In this document: positions 11,677-23,900 of the stretch, one piece after another | Layout of the letters: every line of letters starts with the position of its first letter | Numbering within the stretch: the stretch's first letter is position 1 | Source of the DNA: Brachypodium distachyon | Taxonomy: Eukaryota; Streptophyta; Magnoliopsida; Poales; Poaceae | Length of the DNA: 64,000 bases | Assembly (NCBI RefSeq): GCF_000005505.3 | Contig: NC_016135.3 | Coordinates: 6,899,501-6,963,500 of the forward strand | Direction: 5' to 3' | Made by a program: the position numbers and the translations under genes | The notes under the pieces: model-generated | What the model saw: the letters and a program-made list of their open reading frames with translations, nothing else | The model's database searches: none | Told to the model about the DNA's origin: nothing

Positions 11677-12423
11677 GGAGTTGAACGCGGCCTCGCTGCT
11701 TCACTTTTTGGCGCGTTGCTTGGCACCAGCAGAGCTGGCACCACGAGGGCGCCCTTTGGAAATTGGGGCACCATCCATCAGGCAGCGGTACTGCAGGGGA
11801 CGAGGAAGGCGGAGGATCGGCCGGGGGACGAAGGAGGTGGAGGACGAAGATGGGCTGGAGGCGGCGGCACTACTGGGAGGTTGCGGGAGGCGGCGGCGCA
11901 GCGGGCTTGAGGGGAGGCGGCGGCACTAGGGTCGAGGGCGGCGACGTTGGGGTGAGGCGAGGGAGGTGCTAGGGTCAAGGGGAGGCGGCGGCTGCTGGGG
12001 TTGAGGAGGGCGGGCGGGGGCGGCGACGCGTCTGGAGATCGAGGATGGCGGCGCTGCGGGCGGGTGAGGGTGGCGGCTCTGCGGGAGATCTCGGGCGGCG
12101 GCGCTGCGTTGGGGCGAGGGCGGCGGCGCTGCGGGAGAAGTAGGACGGAGGCGCGGCGCGGGGGCGATGGTGGCGACGGGGAAAATGGCGGGACGAGAGA
12201 CGATGCGCGCGGGAAGAAACAACAACGCGGGAGGAGGAGAGAGAGGGGGAAATAGAGAGATAGGGGCTCGCAGGGAGCTCCCAGGAACGAGGGCAAGAGA
12301 AGTGATTCTAGGGGCTTTCCTACTTTAAAGGCTCAAGTAGGAGGCTGCTGAAGACATTTTTTTTGGCTCTATCCCCTAAAAAATGAGTAGAAGATCTGTT
12401 TAGGGGCCCTGCTGAATATACTA

Positions 12424-13687
12424 ACTTGCCAAGGGTGCACAGCCAAAAAAGAAAAGTATTTGTCCCCCTTTCCAAATAAGGTAAGTTTTGGTCCCCAGTC
12501 TCGTCGCGTGTCCTGCCCCGCTAAAACAACCGAAGCACGTGTTTTTTGCCTGCCGCAGCTGTCGATTTTGCCCGATAGATCAGAAAGTTGGCCCGGATGC
12601 AAAGAAGCTATATCCAAACAAAGCAAAAAGGCAAAAGCAAAAACGAAAAGGAGACGAAGCTCTTCCTCTCACCCGATTCCATCTTCTCCAGCGCCGCTAT
12701 TCCCTCCTCTCTGCCCTTCTTACGTCCATGAATTGAAAACTGCCAGGCGATGAGTTCATCCCCCACCCAATCAGGACAGGAAAATTGCTACAGGTATAAC
12801 GCAAATCTTGCCAACCCCACCCCCTTCCCCTGCTGTGTAAAGCATAAATCACTTAAACTCTGGGCTTAATTCCTCTCCCCAACAAAACACAGATCATGTT
12901 CCTTAGGGTTTTGATATGGCACTTAACTCTGGGCACCCCAAGAAGGTAGAATCATAGCGTTGCATGTTTTTGTGATCCTGCACCCCCAGAATTGCAATCT
13001 GGGTCAGGGGAGAAAATAAACATGCGTCCAGAAAAAATCCATCAAAATATATGCACCATGTAACATGTATAAGCAACTCTTTAAAGGCATAGAAAAAAAG
13101 GAAGAAGCTACCACGCATATAAGCAGAAACAGTAGATCTGGCACATGTACTTGTTAAGAGTTATTTGTTAACATGTATAAGCAACTCTTTAAAGCCAGAC
13201 AGAAAGTTGCATCCCACAAAAGCAGTGCAAACCACATGATTTTAACCCTATGCTTGTTTTTTGCTTCCCTAATCTCACTATATTTTGGCCCTGTCTTGTA
13301 CCTGCAGCTCAGAACAAAAAATCTGTTGCTCCTTCGAGTGCATTGTGCCTCCTGCTTTTTGCTTCCATTTTCTTCTGCCCTTATTCCTGCCATTTGTACA
13401 GATCCATTTGTAGAAACCCCACCTGGTTACACCTAGCACAACAAAAATAGGAAATCATGACCGGATGACCATATTCCTTGATCAGCTTGTTGTATTTGCT
13501 TTCAGAGCATATGTTTGCCATATCAACTGTGCATTCGCCGAACTTCGATAACTCCTGCTCTACTCCACTATGTCCTTAAACAAGTTCCCATCATCTTCAC
13601 AGATGTCTAGTTCTTCTGCTCTGCTAACTCCTGCTCTACTATGCCTATGCTCTGTACAAACTTGGCAACCTTGTTTGAAATTCCTGT
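12424..13687. other. Low-copy-looking stretch without a firm gene
   Basis: A plus-strand start at about 12750 (MSSSPTQSGQENCY) is followed directly by CAG and a GTATAA donor, and is preceded by a pyrimidine-rich leader, so it could be the first exon of a small gene. No matching downstream exons were found. A 29-base direct repeat (ACATGTATAAGCAACTCTTT and following) occurs at about 13062 and 13168. The right edge is the 8-bp target copy of the hAT element. Confidence 0.25.
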
Positions 13688-14283
13688 CACTGGCGGATCC
13701 ACAGGGTGACCAGGGATTCGGCCCATATATGATTACACGTTATATCCTGAGCCCAAAAAAAATAGAAAATCAGGTTGCTACGATCAGTCCCAGCCCATCT
13801 CCTCGTTAGGCTCGGCCGGCTGACCAGGGTGTTAGGGTCGCTGCATTGGGCCTAGTCTTATCGATCAGCCGGAACACAACATGCGGAAGTCCAGAACTGC
13901 CGGCCTAGCTAGCAATCAGCACGGAGCACAGCCGCAATCTCTCGTGCCCGCACCAAAGCAGAGACACGGGAGCCTGCAGCAGCACAACGGCCTGCGACTT
14001 GTTTCGAATCAAGGTTTGCTTGTTGCTTGAACTAGATTTACTATAAATTGTTCCAATGTTGAAATTCTCTATACATAACATACAAATGCCACTTCATACT
14101 GAATCGAAGAAATACTTTGAAATAATGTCTGAATTGACAAATTCCAATGCTTCATTGCTTATACTGCGGTTTACTATTGGCGAGTAATATTTGAGGTAAA
14201 AAAATAGCTGGTTATAATATATATTGGAGTAAAAAAAAATATACATTGGACCACCCTGTCTCAAAAACCTGGATCCGCCACTG
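13688..14283. mobile_element. hAT-type non-autonomous transposon with 8-bp target duplication
   Basis: The left terminus is CACTGGCGGATCCA. The right terminus, reverse-complemented, is CAGTGGCGGATCCA, one mismatch in 14. The flanks are the identical octamers ATTCCTGT at 13680-13687 and 14284-14291. An 8-bp duplication with short inverted ends is the signature of the hAT superfamily. The element is 596 bp and contains no transposase frame. Confidence 0.82.
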
Positions 14284-14584
14284 ATTCCTGTGCATAGCTC
14301 TTGCACCATAACTGCAAGTTTCCTTGTCTTCTGCAATTTATGTAAATATGAATATCCATTAAGGTTGTAATTTTGTAAGGAAAGCAAATGACTCAAAACT
14401 GAAAGTAAAATTAGCAGGTTATCAAGTCTAGAAAGTTTCAGTTGGAATTTTGGATTGGCTGAAAACTCATAACAAAAATTGGTTGCCCCCGAGAAAGCGA
14501 CTAATTATGATGAAAAAGCCTAAGGAAAACAACAAAATTGCATTCTGAAAAACATGCCCAAGGCATTTGGTAATTATTGCATAC

Positions 14585-15329
14585 CTTTACTTTGTAGTTA
14601 GCAGGCAAATTTGAGGAAATGACTTTTTTGGCATGTTCGATGCCCACAAACAGGCCTTATCCTACTGTTGCCGCCCCAACGCTATTGCCACGTCCAGCTT
14701 GTGCTTTCAACTGTTGGGATTCACAAAAAGAACAGATGGTCAGTATTGCTACTGTACTATGTGATCGAAATAGCCAGAAAACATATCCAAGTGGGGTATT
14801 TTATTGAAACTTACATGCAGTTTCCCCGTAAACTCGGCATGCTATCATATCTTGCTGGACAACTTTATTTATGGCTTGCGTCGTCCATGCTTGATTGCAG
14901 ACAGCACAGTTGCTCAAAGGCTCGTCGACGATGAGTGAATCAAGATGTAGAAGCTGCGCATGAGTATAGTAGTGCATTAACAAAAAGCAAAAAAGGGCCC
15001 CCTGCACAAAGCGAAATTCTAACGAGAGAGAAACTCCAGTAAGAAATCAGTTTATTGATGTGCCATACCGGTAAGAGATATACGCAGCAGCGAAGTGAGT
15101 TCTTTTCATCGCCCAGATTCTTGAAAGCCACTTGTAGTCGATCAACTACAAACTGGCAGAAATTTATGTTCACAACATCTTCCAGATTGATGAATGAGGG
15201 ATAACATCGTGGGCTGACTCTTAAGCATGTGCTTGGGCATAAGAAACTGCTCATTGCAACAATCAGCCAAGCACGCATGAATTTATCATCGGCTTTCCCT
15301 TTTATAGTTGGATACAGATTCAGTTTCAT
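14585..15329 (-). pseudogene. Broken gene with Ulp1-associated plant domain
   Basis: Three minus-strand exons are plausible. The first, 15329-15069, encodes FLCPSTCLRVSPRCYPSF and RCCVYLLP. The second, 14953-14815, encodes LLHLDSLIVDEPLSN and AWTTQAINKV. The third is 14710-14585. The first junction is in phase with GTATGG and GCGCAG signals. The pattern of FLCPTS-like, SP-x-Y-x-P, C-x-x-L-LHLDSL and VWTT-like motifs is that of plant proteins found upstream of Ulp1-type SUMO protease domains, often carried by Mutator-like elements. The third exon does not join without an early stop, and its best frame has an internal TAA. No protease catalytic residues were found. I infer a captured or decayed gene. 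Confidence 0.4.
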
Positions 15330-15348
15330 CTACTTGCTCAAAAAGAGT

Positions 15349-15803
15349 GGGTCTCGGATAAGAAGCAACTACTCGGGCCACAAAAATTCAGGCTGGTGAT
15401 ATAGGAAGCAAAATTTAGGCAAAATTAACCTTCTGTAAAAATGCATTACAGGCAAAAAGGGGGGACGGAACAAGAGAAGTACCCCCTATTTGCTCCACGA
15501 AGCAAGAAATGAAATAGTGTGGCAACTTTTAACCGAAAAATTGGCTAGGTGGAAGCAACTTTTGCTAAAAAAAAGTTGGGTCTCTGATACGAAGCAAGTA
15601 CCTTGGCAACAAATTCAGGCTAGTGTTATAGGAAGCAAAAATTAGGCAAAATTAACCTTCTGTAAAAATGAAAAGGACATGAAAATGCATTACAGGCAAA
15701 AAGGGACGGAACGAAGTACTACCTATTTTCTCCAAGAAGCAAAAAACGAAATAGAGCGGCACCTTTTAACTGAAAAATTGGCTAGGTGGAAGCAACTTTA
15801 ACT
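15349..15803. repeat. Tandem duplication, period about 229 bp
   Basis: Two adjacent copies begin GGGTCTCGGATAAGAAGCAA (about 15349) and GGGTCTCTGATACGAAGCAA (about 15578). Each runs through AGGCAAAATTAACCTTCTGT and ends near TTGGCTAGGTGGAAGCAACT. They differ by small indels and substitutions. No coding frame spans them. Confidence 0.8.
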
Positions 15804-16489
15804 TGAAAAAAACATCAAAGGGGGTAAAGCGAAAAATTGAGGTCAAAAAACGCAAAAACAATGAAGGAGCAATAAAAGTGTGGATGCAACTTTTGCACAA
15901 AACAGAATAGGAACAGTAAGTGGTAAAGCAAAATTTAGGCCAAAAATTGACACTCTAATACAACTGCTGGTCAATTTGACAGGTCAGAAGCAATGGAGGA
16001 TCTCGGCCCTAGCATTAGCCTAATAGCTGCCAATGTTGGCTGTAAGTTAGGATTAGGTTTGCAGATTTGCATAAAGAACCAAAAAACGCCTAAAACGCTT
16101 GTATCTAACACAGGCTGGCTGTAAAGCATACCTTGCATGTAGCAACAACTAGGCAAAACCCCCGTGCTGGTTTGAATGCACGTCTCCACCAAATTTGAAC
16201 TATAATTTGGGCCAATTTCCAGGGATTCGTATGTAGAATTTAGGGGATTCTGATTCCAAAAAGGCTAACCCTAGTTTACCTATAATTTTGCGCACAAATA
16301 GAAGCAGCATAACCACCTCGCAACTCCCAGAGCTCGTCGCGGCCGCAAAAGCAACGATGAAATCATCCCTTGGCTCGAAACCGCACATACGGGCCAGCCA
16401 AACGCGAGCAACGAACGAAACCCTTGCGGGCAGATACTGGCTTGGGGGGAGGGGTACTAACCGTGTGATCGCGTGAAATCGCTGTGCTG

Positions 16490-17000
16490 GTTAAGCCCAC
16501 GGAGCTATATGTGCCCCGGCCTTCGTCGATATGCTTGCCCCGCTCGAATCAGTACCCGGAATAGCTTCGCGCAGCCCAGCACTGCGCCGTGTGACATGCA
16601 GACGACCAGGCCGAGCCTACCACCGGCGACAACCTTTAAAGCTCGTGGGTGGACGCGCGAGGCCACCGCGAGGAATTGACGGTGAGCTCGTCGATCTCCC
16701 GCCTCCTTCGACATAGCTCCCCCTACCCCCCGTGTGTCGCATCTCTTCTCCGTCGACCCGCACCGCCGAGACCCCCCATGCCGCCGAAGAAAAATCGCCG
16801 GGGAGAGACAGAGAGAGGGGCGAAGAGAATGGGGGAAAATGGGATGGGGGGAAATGCAGGGCGTGTGGGCCCCCTCCAGCGAGTCCTAGTTGGGGGGCAA
16901 CAGACAGCCTCTTGTCCTAAACAGATCGGACGGACGGCGACCGGTAGAGGGAAACGGACGGAGAGGAAGCCTGTGTGCCCGCGTCGTCCGATAAGTGCAT
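16490..17000. other. GC-rich, CpG-rich block, possible promoter
   Basis: Base composition rises sharply compared with the flanks, with many CG dinucleotides and overlapping open frames on both strands. This looks like the 5' region of a plant gene. It could be the promoter of the broken minus-strand gene at 14.6-15.3 kb, or of a plus-strand frame starting MPPKKNRRGETERG at about 16779. Neither is supported by recognisable downstream exons. Confidence 0.25.
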
Positions 17001-17594
17001 AAGCACTTTCTAGCACTTAGGAAACAACAATTATTGTATGAATCGGGGCTATATAACGAATCTGCCAGAGATGCTCTCTCGTCCCAAATGGCTTAAAAAG
17101 CTTATTGGCATTTTATTTTTCGAACAATGGTAGTTCGTGAAAGCCTTTCAATTTTCTTGAATCAGAATTTCACGTATACGCTGAAAGCCTGAAACTGAAT
17201 CAGTAGCATCCCAATGTTGTGTTTACAGATAAATGTAATGATTATATTTTAAACCTTAAACTTGTAGACAGGTATGAAATAAACCCTGGCCACATACAGA
17301 AATCTCAGGATTTTTATCCAAAAGCCGACTGAAGTAAGAGATAACTGAACATTTTAGTAGAAACATATTAGAACAAATAAAGGTAGATGCCTTCATTTTT
17401 TTTTCAACGCCATGCACACACATGCGTCCATATAACTATGCGCATACACAAGCTGCTAGGTATTTTCACGTGGCCTTTTTGTCCAAGTAACATGAGGCGT
17501 ATGATCAAATTTCCCACATGCATATTCATATGCAAAATTGTGAATAATTTTATATAACTTGGTCTAAATATATGTGGCGAATCTAGGGAATTAC
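17000..17594. other. No gene recognised
   Basis: AT-rich DNA between the GC-rich block and the Stowaway element. I see no coding, repeat or terminal structure beyond short homopolymer tracts. Confidence 0.4.
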
Positions 17595-17658
17595 TCCCTC
17601 CATTGTTTAGTGCAAACTTGCACTAAAACAACGACAAGTATTTAGGAAAGGAAGGAGT
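17595..17658. mobile_element. Stowaway-type MITE, 64 bp
   Basis: It starts CTCCCTCCATTGTTTAGTGC and ends GGAAAGGAAGGAG, flanked by TA at both sides (17593-17594 and 17659-17660). Terminal CTCCCTCC with TA duplication is the Tc1/mariner Stowaway pattern. It lies about 320 bp beyond the MAU2 stop codon, probably in or just past the 3' untranslated region. Confidence 0.7.
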
Positions 17659-17981
17659 AGTCAACAAATCACCAAATTGTAACCGCCATGTCAGCAATCT
17701 CGTTGTCCCAAACGGTGTTTGATTCCCGAAGGTTGACAGTAGACAGCATTAATAAGGTAATGGTGGTGATTACAGAGATTAGGAAGTTAGAGTTCATTTT
17801 AGACTTTGTTCTAGGGTCAAAGTTTAATATGGACTTTACTCAATATACAACGATATATAAAATAATTAAGACAAAGGGACCTATAATCACAATTGCGTTA
17901 CACTAGAGTTATCCTTGCCACGGCGAGTGTGGCTGGCGGCAATCCATTTCGATGGGCAACCAAGCAGCATGAGGTCACAAC

Positions 17982-20900
17982 TCACGACACCCGCCTCCTG
18001 GTACTGCGTCTTGCCGAACTTGGGTCGACCAGCCTTTTGATGGACGAAGGCTGGGGAGCGGACAACCCCACAGATTCAGGTATGTCTAGGTCGTTATTCG
18101 CCGCTGAGCCTGCAGGAATCTCCTGGTGCTTCTGGAGTAAACCGTGCAATGGCTCAACTTGGATTCTGACTTTCTCCACCTGAAAGGGGAACTTGAAGCT
18201 CAACTCCTTGTATATATCTGTCCATAAATGGTCACAAGCAGGGAACCTAAAACTGTAACAGCTAATCGGCGGTATTTTGGGTGAGGCAAGGGTTTAGTGA
18301 GACGTTTATCTTCTACAACAAGACATGGGTGCCCGACATAAGATTCTAACTTTTCCAGTTGACGCTTCACAGCATAATACCATTCCACAATAATAGTGGA
18401 AAAAGAATGACACTTCAGCTGTTTTCCTATGAATGTGTTCATGGGTGCCAGACAAGATTTGTTTGGGGTTTTCTTTGATGCTACAGAACCAGCGGCTCTC
18501 CAGGAAATCCCATCCTTTTCAGAACTACAGTAAACCAACTTGCAGGTTTCCGATGAATCTACAATGAGCTGCTCATTTTCTAGATGTCTAATATTCTATG
18601 CACTAGTACGGCTATTTAAGTAGAACTAAGCACTCAATCTTGTAACCAAGTTATTTTGCATGCTCTTAAGAAAAATCATGAATACAAAAATGCATGGCAA
18701 GTGAGCTCAGCATCCGCTGTTTTATATTGTGGGCTATAGTAGTGTGGCAATCAAAACAATTGCCACACTTTCTGTGGCATGCCGCACATCCACACCTAGT
18801 TTAGTTTAGATGAACCGAGGACCTAAGACCCCAAGATATGGATTATGTACCGAGTTCAATGAGCACATATAAACTGCATGATAAGTATATATGCAGGTCT
18901 CCAAATTGTAAATATTTAACTTCAAAGATTGTGGTACCATACCAGCTCTTGGTGAAAAGTGTGAGAACGAGCTTCAGTCAGTCTTCTCTGAAGATCGATT
19001 TCTTTCTTACTTCCATACTCGGAGTTTTCCATTTCATTTTCTCTCTCTTCCAATTCTCGATATAACTCTGAAATGAGACATCAGTCACCATCAACCTCCA
19101 GCAATTTGCACTAACATGGCATGCATATGAAGAAATTAAATAACAGCCTATGAAAGGTGAAACTAAGTAGAAGTAGGGCCTTCAGAATAATTTCAATTTT
19201 CAATAGATGAAATCAAAGAAACACCTCTATGAGATACCTGTAAATACTGACAAGATCCAGATTTGTGTTGGGATGTCATATAGCGTCTTCGCTAACGTCA
19301 ACGATGACTTCAATATCTCTCTAGCCTGTCCAGTGTCATGTAGCTGAAGTGCTAATGTACCTAGTATTGTTAAATACTGAGAAACCAATTGGATGTTGCC
19401 CAACTGTTGGTGTGCTATTCTCAGACCACTTGCAAGGCGAACCCTGCATTACATAGTTTTTTTTTTATATTGATGTAGCAACAAAGTATCTGCAAACTTG
19501 GTAAGGGTTCACTCAAAACATAAAGAGGAAGTGGGATGTGGCAGACAACCATGGGAACAAATAACACAGAACATTAGCTAACATGGAGATACAACCTTTT
19601 CTTACATGTATAACATGTGACTGTGGGAGATCCAACTTTTTCTTTTATATTGTATGCAAGTGTTATAATACGACGAGACAGCGAGCTCTGAGTATGTTGC
19701 ACAATATACATTTGCATTCATCATACTAATTTGACTAGTTACTACACCATAGCACTCACCGTGCTTCTTGTGGATTATTCTGTCTCATAAGTAGAAGTCC
19801 ATACACAAAAATAATACAGGTCTTTTCACGTACGCCAACAAATGAGTCCATGGTTCTGTAAGCAGGACCAATCAATTCTAGCGCCTAAACAGTGAAAAAT
19901 GGTAAAGCAATATTTTAGTCTTAGGCTGACTTGAAACAGAAAAAAGACAGGTATTGAAGAGTGATTTAAAATCCTACTTTACCTGTGAAGATGATTCTGC
20001 ATCTCCCTTGCAAATGTAGGAGACTGCTGCATAAACTTGGCACATATATTGCATTGATTTATTCTCTGTCAGCTGAAAGCATTTCATTTATTTAATCAGA
20101 AAAAGGCAGGATGGCTTCAACAGAACATACACAGAGTTGGCCTAATATACCAACAATAATATATATTTTCACTTCTGCAGTCTTGGGGTGCATATATTAA
20201 ATATTGGCTAAAACAAGGTTAACTACTCCCTCCGTTCCATAATTCTTGTCTCAAATTTGCCCAAAAGTGGATGTATCTATTACTAAAAAGTGTCTAGATA
20301 CATGTCATATTTCGACAAGAATTATGGAATGGAGGTAGTACGTCATAACAGAACTGGTAACTTAGTGATGTAGATCACATTGAACATGTAACAAGTGACC
20401 GGTTGTTATTACTCCCTCCGTTCTAAATTTGAACTAAAACCACGGCAAGAATTTAGGAACGGAGGGAGTAGCTTTTTAGATCACTGGTCACATGAAGCAC
20501 GGTTTGAGGTGCAGGCCGTGCAGCGTGCAGAATATTGATGTGTTTGGACAGTTTGGCAGCGTACAAGAGGAAACTATGAGGTGCATGACAAATAGTCCAT
20601 TGTGCAGGCAAAGCAAAATACTGTGGAGTGGTACTCTGAGAGGAAAAATACCCTTAATGCTTCAAGGAAGTGAAAAGCAGCCTCATCAAAGCAGCCAACA
20701 GAATGTGCATATTGTCCCCTTAGCATTTCAATTGTGCTTTCACTACCTTGGAGAATTGTTGGAAAACGGGTAAACCAAGTTTTCATCTGTGCTAAAGCCT
20801 GCAGGAAAATGGTAAACTTAATAAGGGCCAGCTGAAGAACCATATCTGTCATAATTTGTGGACCTATTACACCAGACAAAATGTGCTTATATCAAATACA

Positions 20901-23900
20901 GTAATCAGTATATATTAGCCCGATATATTGGCCGTGGCAAACAAATGGGCATGAACTCTCCCATAAGAAATGGACAAGTATACATAAGAGCATATACATA
21001 AATGATTTATCAAGCATTTTTACAACCTTAAGAAGTCTTCCAGCATACTAGTTAAATATGGGAATGCTTGTTATTTACCTCTTGGGCTTCAACAAATTCT
21101 GATCTCGTAAGTTCTACAGCAACATTGTTTTCGAGAAATTGAAGTAAAAGCATCAGGTAAATCCCGGCCGTCCATATCGTGGAGTGTTCCAAATTTGCCT
21201 CTACATAGCATGATAAACACTAGATAAGATCAAGGTAACAGAAATTCCATACCATAACAAATTAACAATTTAGTCCTCAAGTGGTGAAGGTGAGTTTCCC
21301 ATCAAGCACAAAAGATTTAAGGGGAAATTCTTTGGATACCATCAAACAGTTTCCCCAGTCCATGATCCGGCACTGAATAGTGCAATGCCCCTTATATAAC
21401 AGTATGCCACTGCTGTAGTAAGGGCCTGTTTGGTTTTGAGCCAACTCTAGCCATGCCAAAATATTGGCAACCCGCTAAAATTTGGTGTTTGTTTGTTTTG
21501 TTGCCAAAATTTTGGTTGCCAATGAGCGTTTAGACATCCCTCTCACAGATTTTTCCCAAACCTTTGGCCAAGTGTAGGCTCAAGAATTGTTGACCAAATA
21601 ATTGGCAAGCCAAATTTTGCCAAGATTTGGTAAGGCTATGTTGGGCATAAACCAAACATACCCTAAAACCTTACTCTCAATGTCACAGTTGACCAAATTC
21701 AGTGATGGGATTGCACAAAGACCATTATATGCATCCTTATTCTTCTTCCTTGTTGTGTATTGATCACATGGAAGTGGAACTCGGGATGTGTACCATTGCT
21801 ACACAGCTACGCTCGTCTTCATTGCCTTTTTCCCTCTCCATTCAAACAGGAGAGCATGGAGGAACAGGATAACTGATGGTTCTTGATGAATCATGGGAGT
21901 GGAGCTGGATATGTGTGCTAACAATTTCCATGGAAGAGCAAAAGAATAAACCGTCGGGTGGTCGTGCAGGATTGACGCACCAATTAACCATAATAAGGAT
22001 CAATCCAGTGGTGGTGATGAGAGATTTAGTTTGATGAAGGAAACGTGATCAATTTGTCGAGTGGAACACATTTTAGAACGATGTCACAAGATAAAAGGTG
22101 TAGAGGAGGAGAAATCAGTGAGGCGGCAAGGGGGAGGGGGGAGGGCGCATTTGGCCGAAATTGCAGCAGGGCATGATGAAGAAGGTGCATTAAAGTCACA
22201 GCAATGATGGAAGACCATGAGCATGGCAGCTGCAACCGCCATGACACATCAGCATGGAGCATGTCACGACACATTAGCATGTAGCATGTGCAGCGATCAG
22301 AGAAAGAGAGAAGTGAGAGATGAGCTGTGAGGAAGAAGACCGGCAGGGGAATAGAATAGTGAACAGCACTGAACTGGCCCGGACTGGTTCACCATATCCA
22401 TCTGCTTGCGTGGCGTTTTGTTGCGTAGTCAACCACAACAAGTGGGCCCCAGATGTCAGTGTTCGCATCTAAATGACTAAAGCTCAAATTTGGGCTTATT
22501 GTTGATAATTAATCCAAAACATGTGGTTCCATGTTTAAAAACCCAAAAGTTATAGCACAATAAGGTCCCCTGAAGTGGTGCCTTAAATTATTTATCTCTA
22601 CGACAGTCGAATGACATGCATCCAATCAGGGCCATGCATAAGTGAGAGCCCTAATGTATGATAGTACAGATGTAATAATAAAAATGGTAACAGGTCTAAA
22701 GTATGATAGTAGGAAATAATGTAAGTTGTTAACAGTACCTGTCACACCATCCACGATCCCGAGTTTTAGGAGTTCCTCTGTGAAACAATGTGAACACTCA
22801 GTAAGTAGCAGCAATGTACTTAAATTTGTGTTCCTACAGATTTCAGATTTTACATAGACAGAATGAATATATCGGGTTCTAATACAAATCGTGTTTAGAA
22901 TATCCAAGAAAGGAAACACGGTGGAAGAATATGTTATAGGCTACTATTTAGATTATGGAGATCCACATTCATCAACACTCTGCCCATAGTAACCTAATAC
23001 ATGCTATATCCTGGTCGCAAACTCGCAATAGCCCCTTTCAAATTCCAGTGTGGACTGAAGGTGTACCGTGTTCCAAGAATCATACCTGGACAATGAATCT
23101 GGTCTGCAGTGAGTTATCGTGAATTTGGATATTATGATGCTGATTGGAAGAACAAAAAAAAACACCAGCTATATTTTTGAAAGATGGTGATGGCTGGAAA
23201 TGGATCTGATCAGCATGAGAAGTAAAACAAGATTAAATTATTTTGTCGAACACCTATTTATTAAAACCTATTTTGTAATGAGCACCAGAACAGCTGAACA
23301 GGTGCCTAAAGCAGACACTCAATAAACTTAAAATAGCAATATTTGATTCCACAGTAAACACTCACTTAGTCACTTCCTATTCTCTTAGTCTTTGGTATTT
23401 CCACTTAACTACAACATGTATACTAAACCCACCATGCACACGCATGGCCACTCTTCCCTATATATGCCTGTCGGCCACATATGTTACAGCGCTGACCCAG
23501 GCACCTTCAAGGAATTAGCTTCAACGACACAAATGGCCATGGAATGTCATGACATATAATATCGGTCAACTTGCATTGGATGAGACAGTAGATTCCTTCC
23601 ACAATTGGCTGAAGGTCTTACAAAATCGTGATGCATGATGCTGAGCCCAATCAATTCTTAAGTGGTTAAGAATAGGAAAGTCTATTTTCAGCACTGAACT
23701 CCAGTATTTGGTTCAAATGAACCCCGAACTTTTAATCCCTGAAATTGGTCGTAACCCTGGTGAATCCCGGCCATGAGCTTGTTGGCACACCAGGAAAAAC
23801 ATAATACCGCCAGAATCTCATACCCTATGTCGTTCCTTTCGCTGGCATCCCTTACCCATTTGACCATGAGTCAGATCCATATCCCTAGGCTCCTCCTCTA

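Larger units (their letters stand above)
9883..12423 (-). mobile_element. PIF/Harbinger-type DNA transposon, non-autonomous
   Basis: The left end reads GAGCATCTTCAGCAG. The reverse complement of the right end (12409-12423) reads TAGTATATTCAGCAG, matching 12 of 15. Inside both ends GGGGCC/CCCCTAAA words recur in inverted order. ACTT flanks both ends (9879-9882 and 12424-12427); the usual Harbinger duplication of three bases lies within it. The 2.54-kb element carries a spliced Myb-like ORF1 on the minus strand but no DDE transposase. A GC-rich stretch at 11,780-12,290, upstream of ORF1, is probably its promoter and leader. It would need a transposase supplied in trans. Confidence 0.75.

Noticed and set aside
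11778..12296. Minus-strand open frame of 172 codons, proline/arginine-rich
   Set aside because: It lies in the GC-rich leader region of the Harbinger element and shows only composition bias.
18200..18538. Minus-strand open frame of 112 codons inside MAU2 intron 9
   Set aside because: Exons 9 and 10 join in phase without it, giving a protein of normal length, and it has no flanking splice signals in the right phase.
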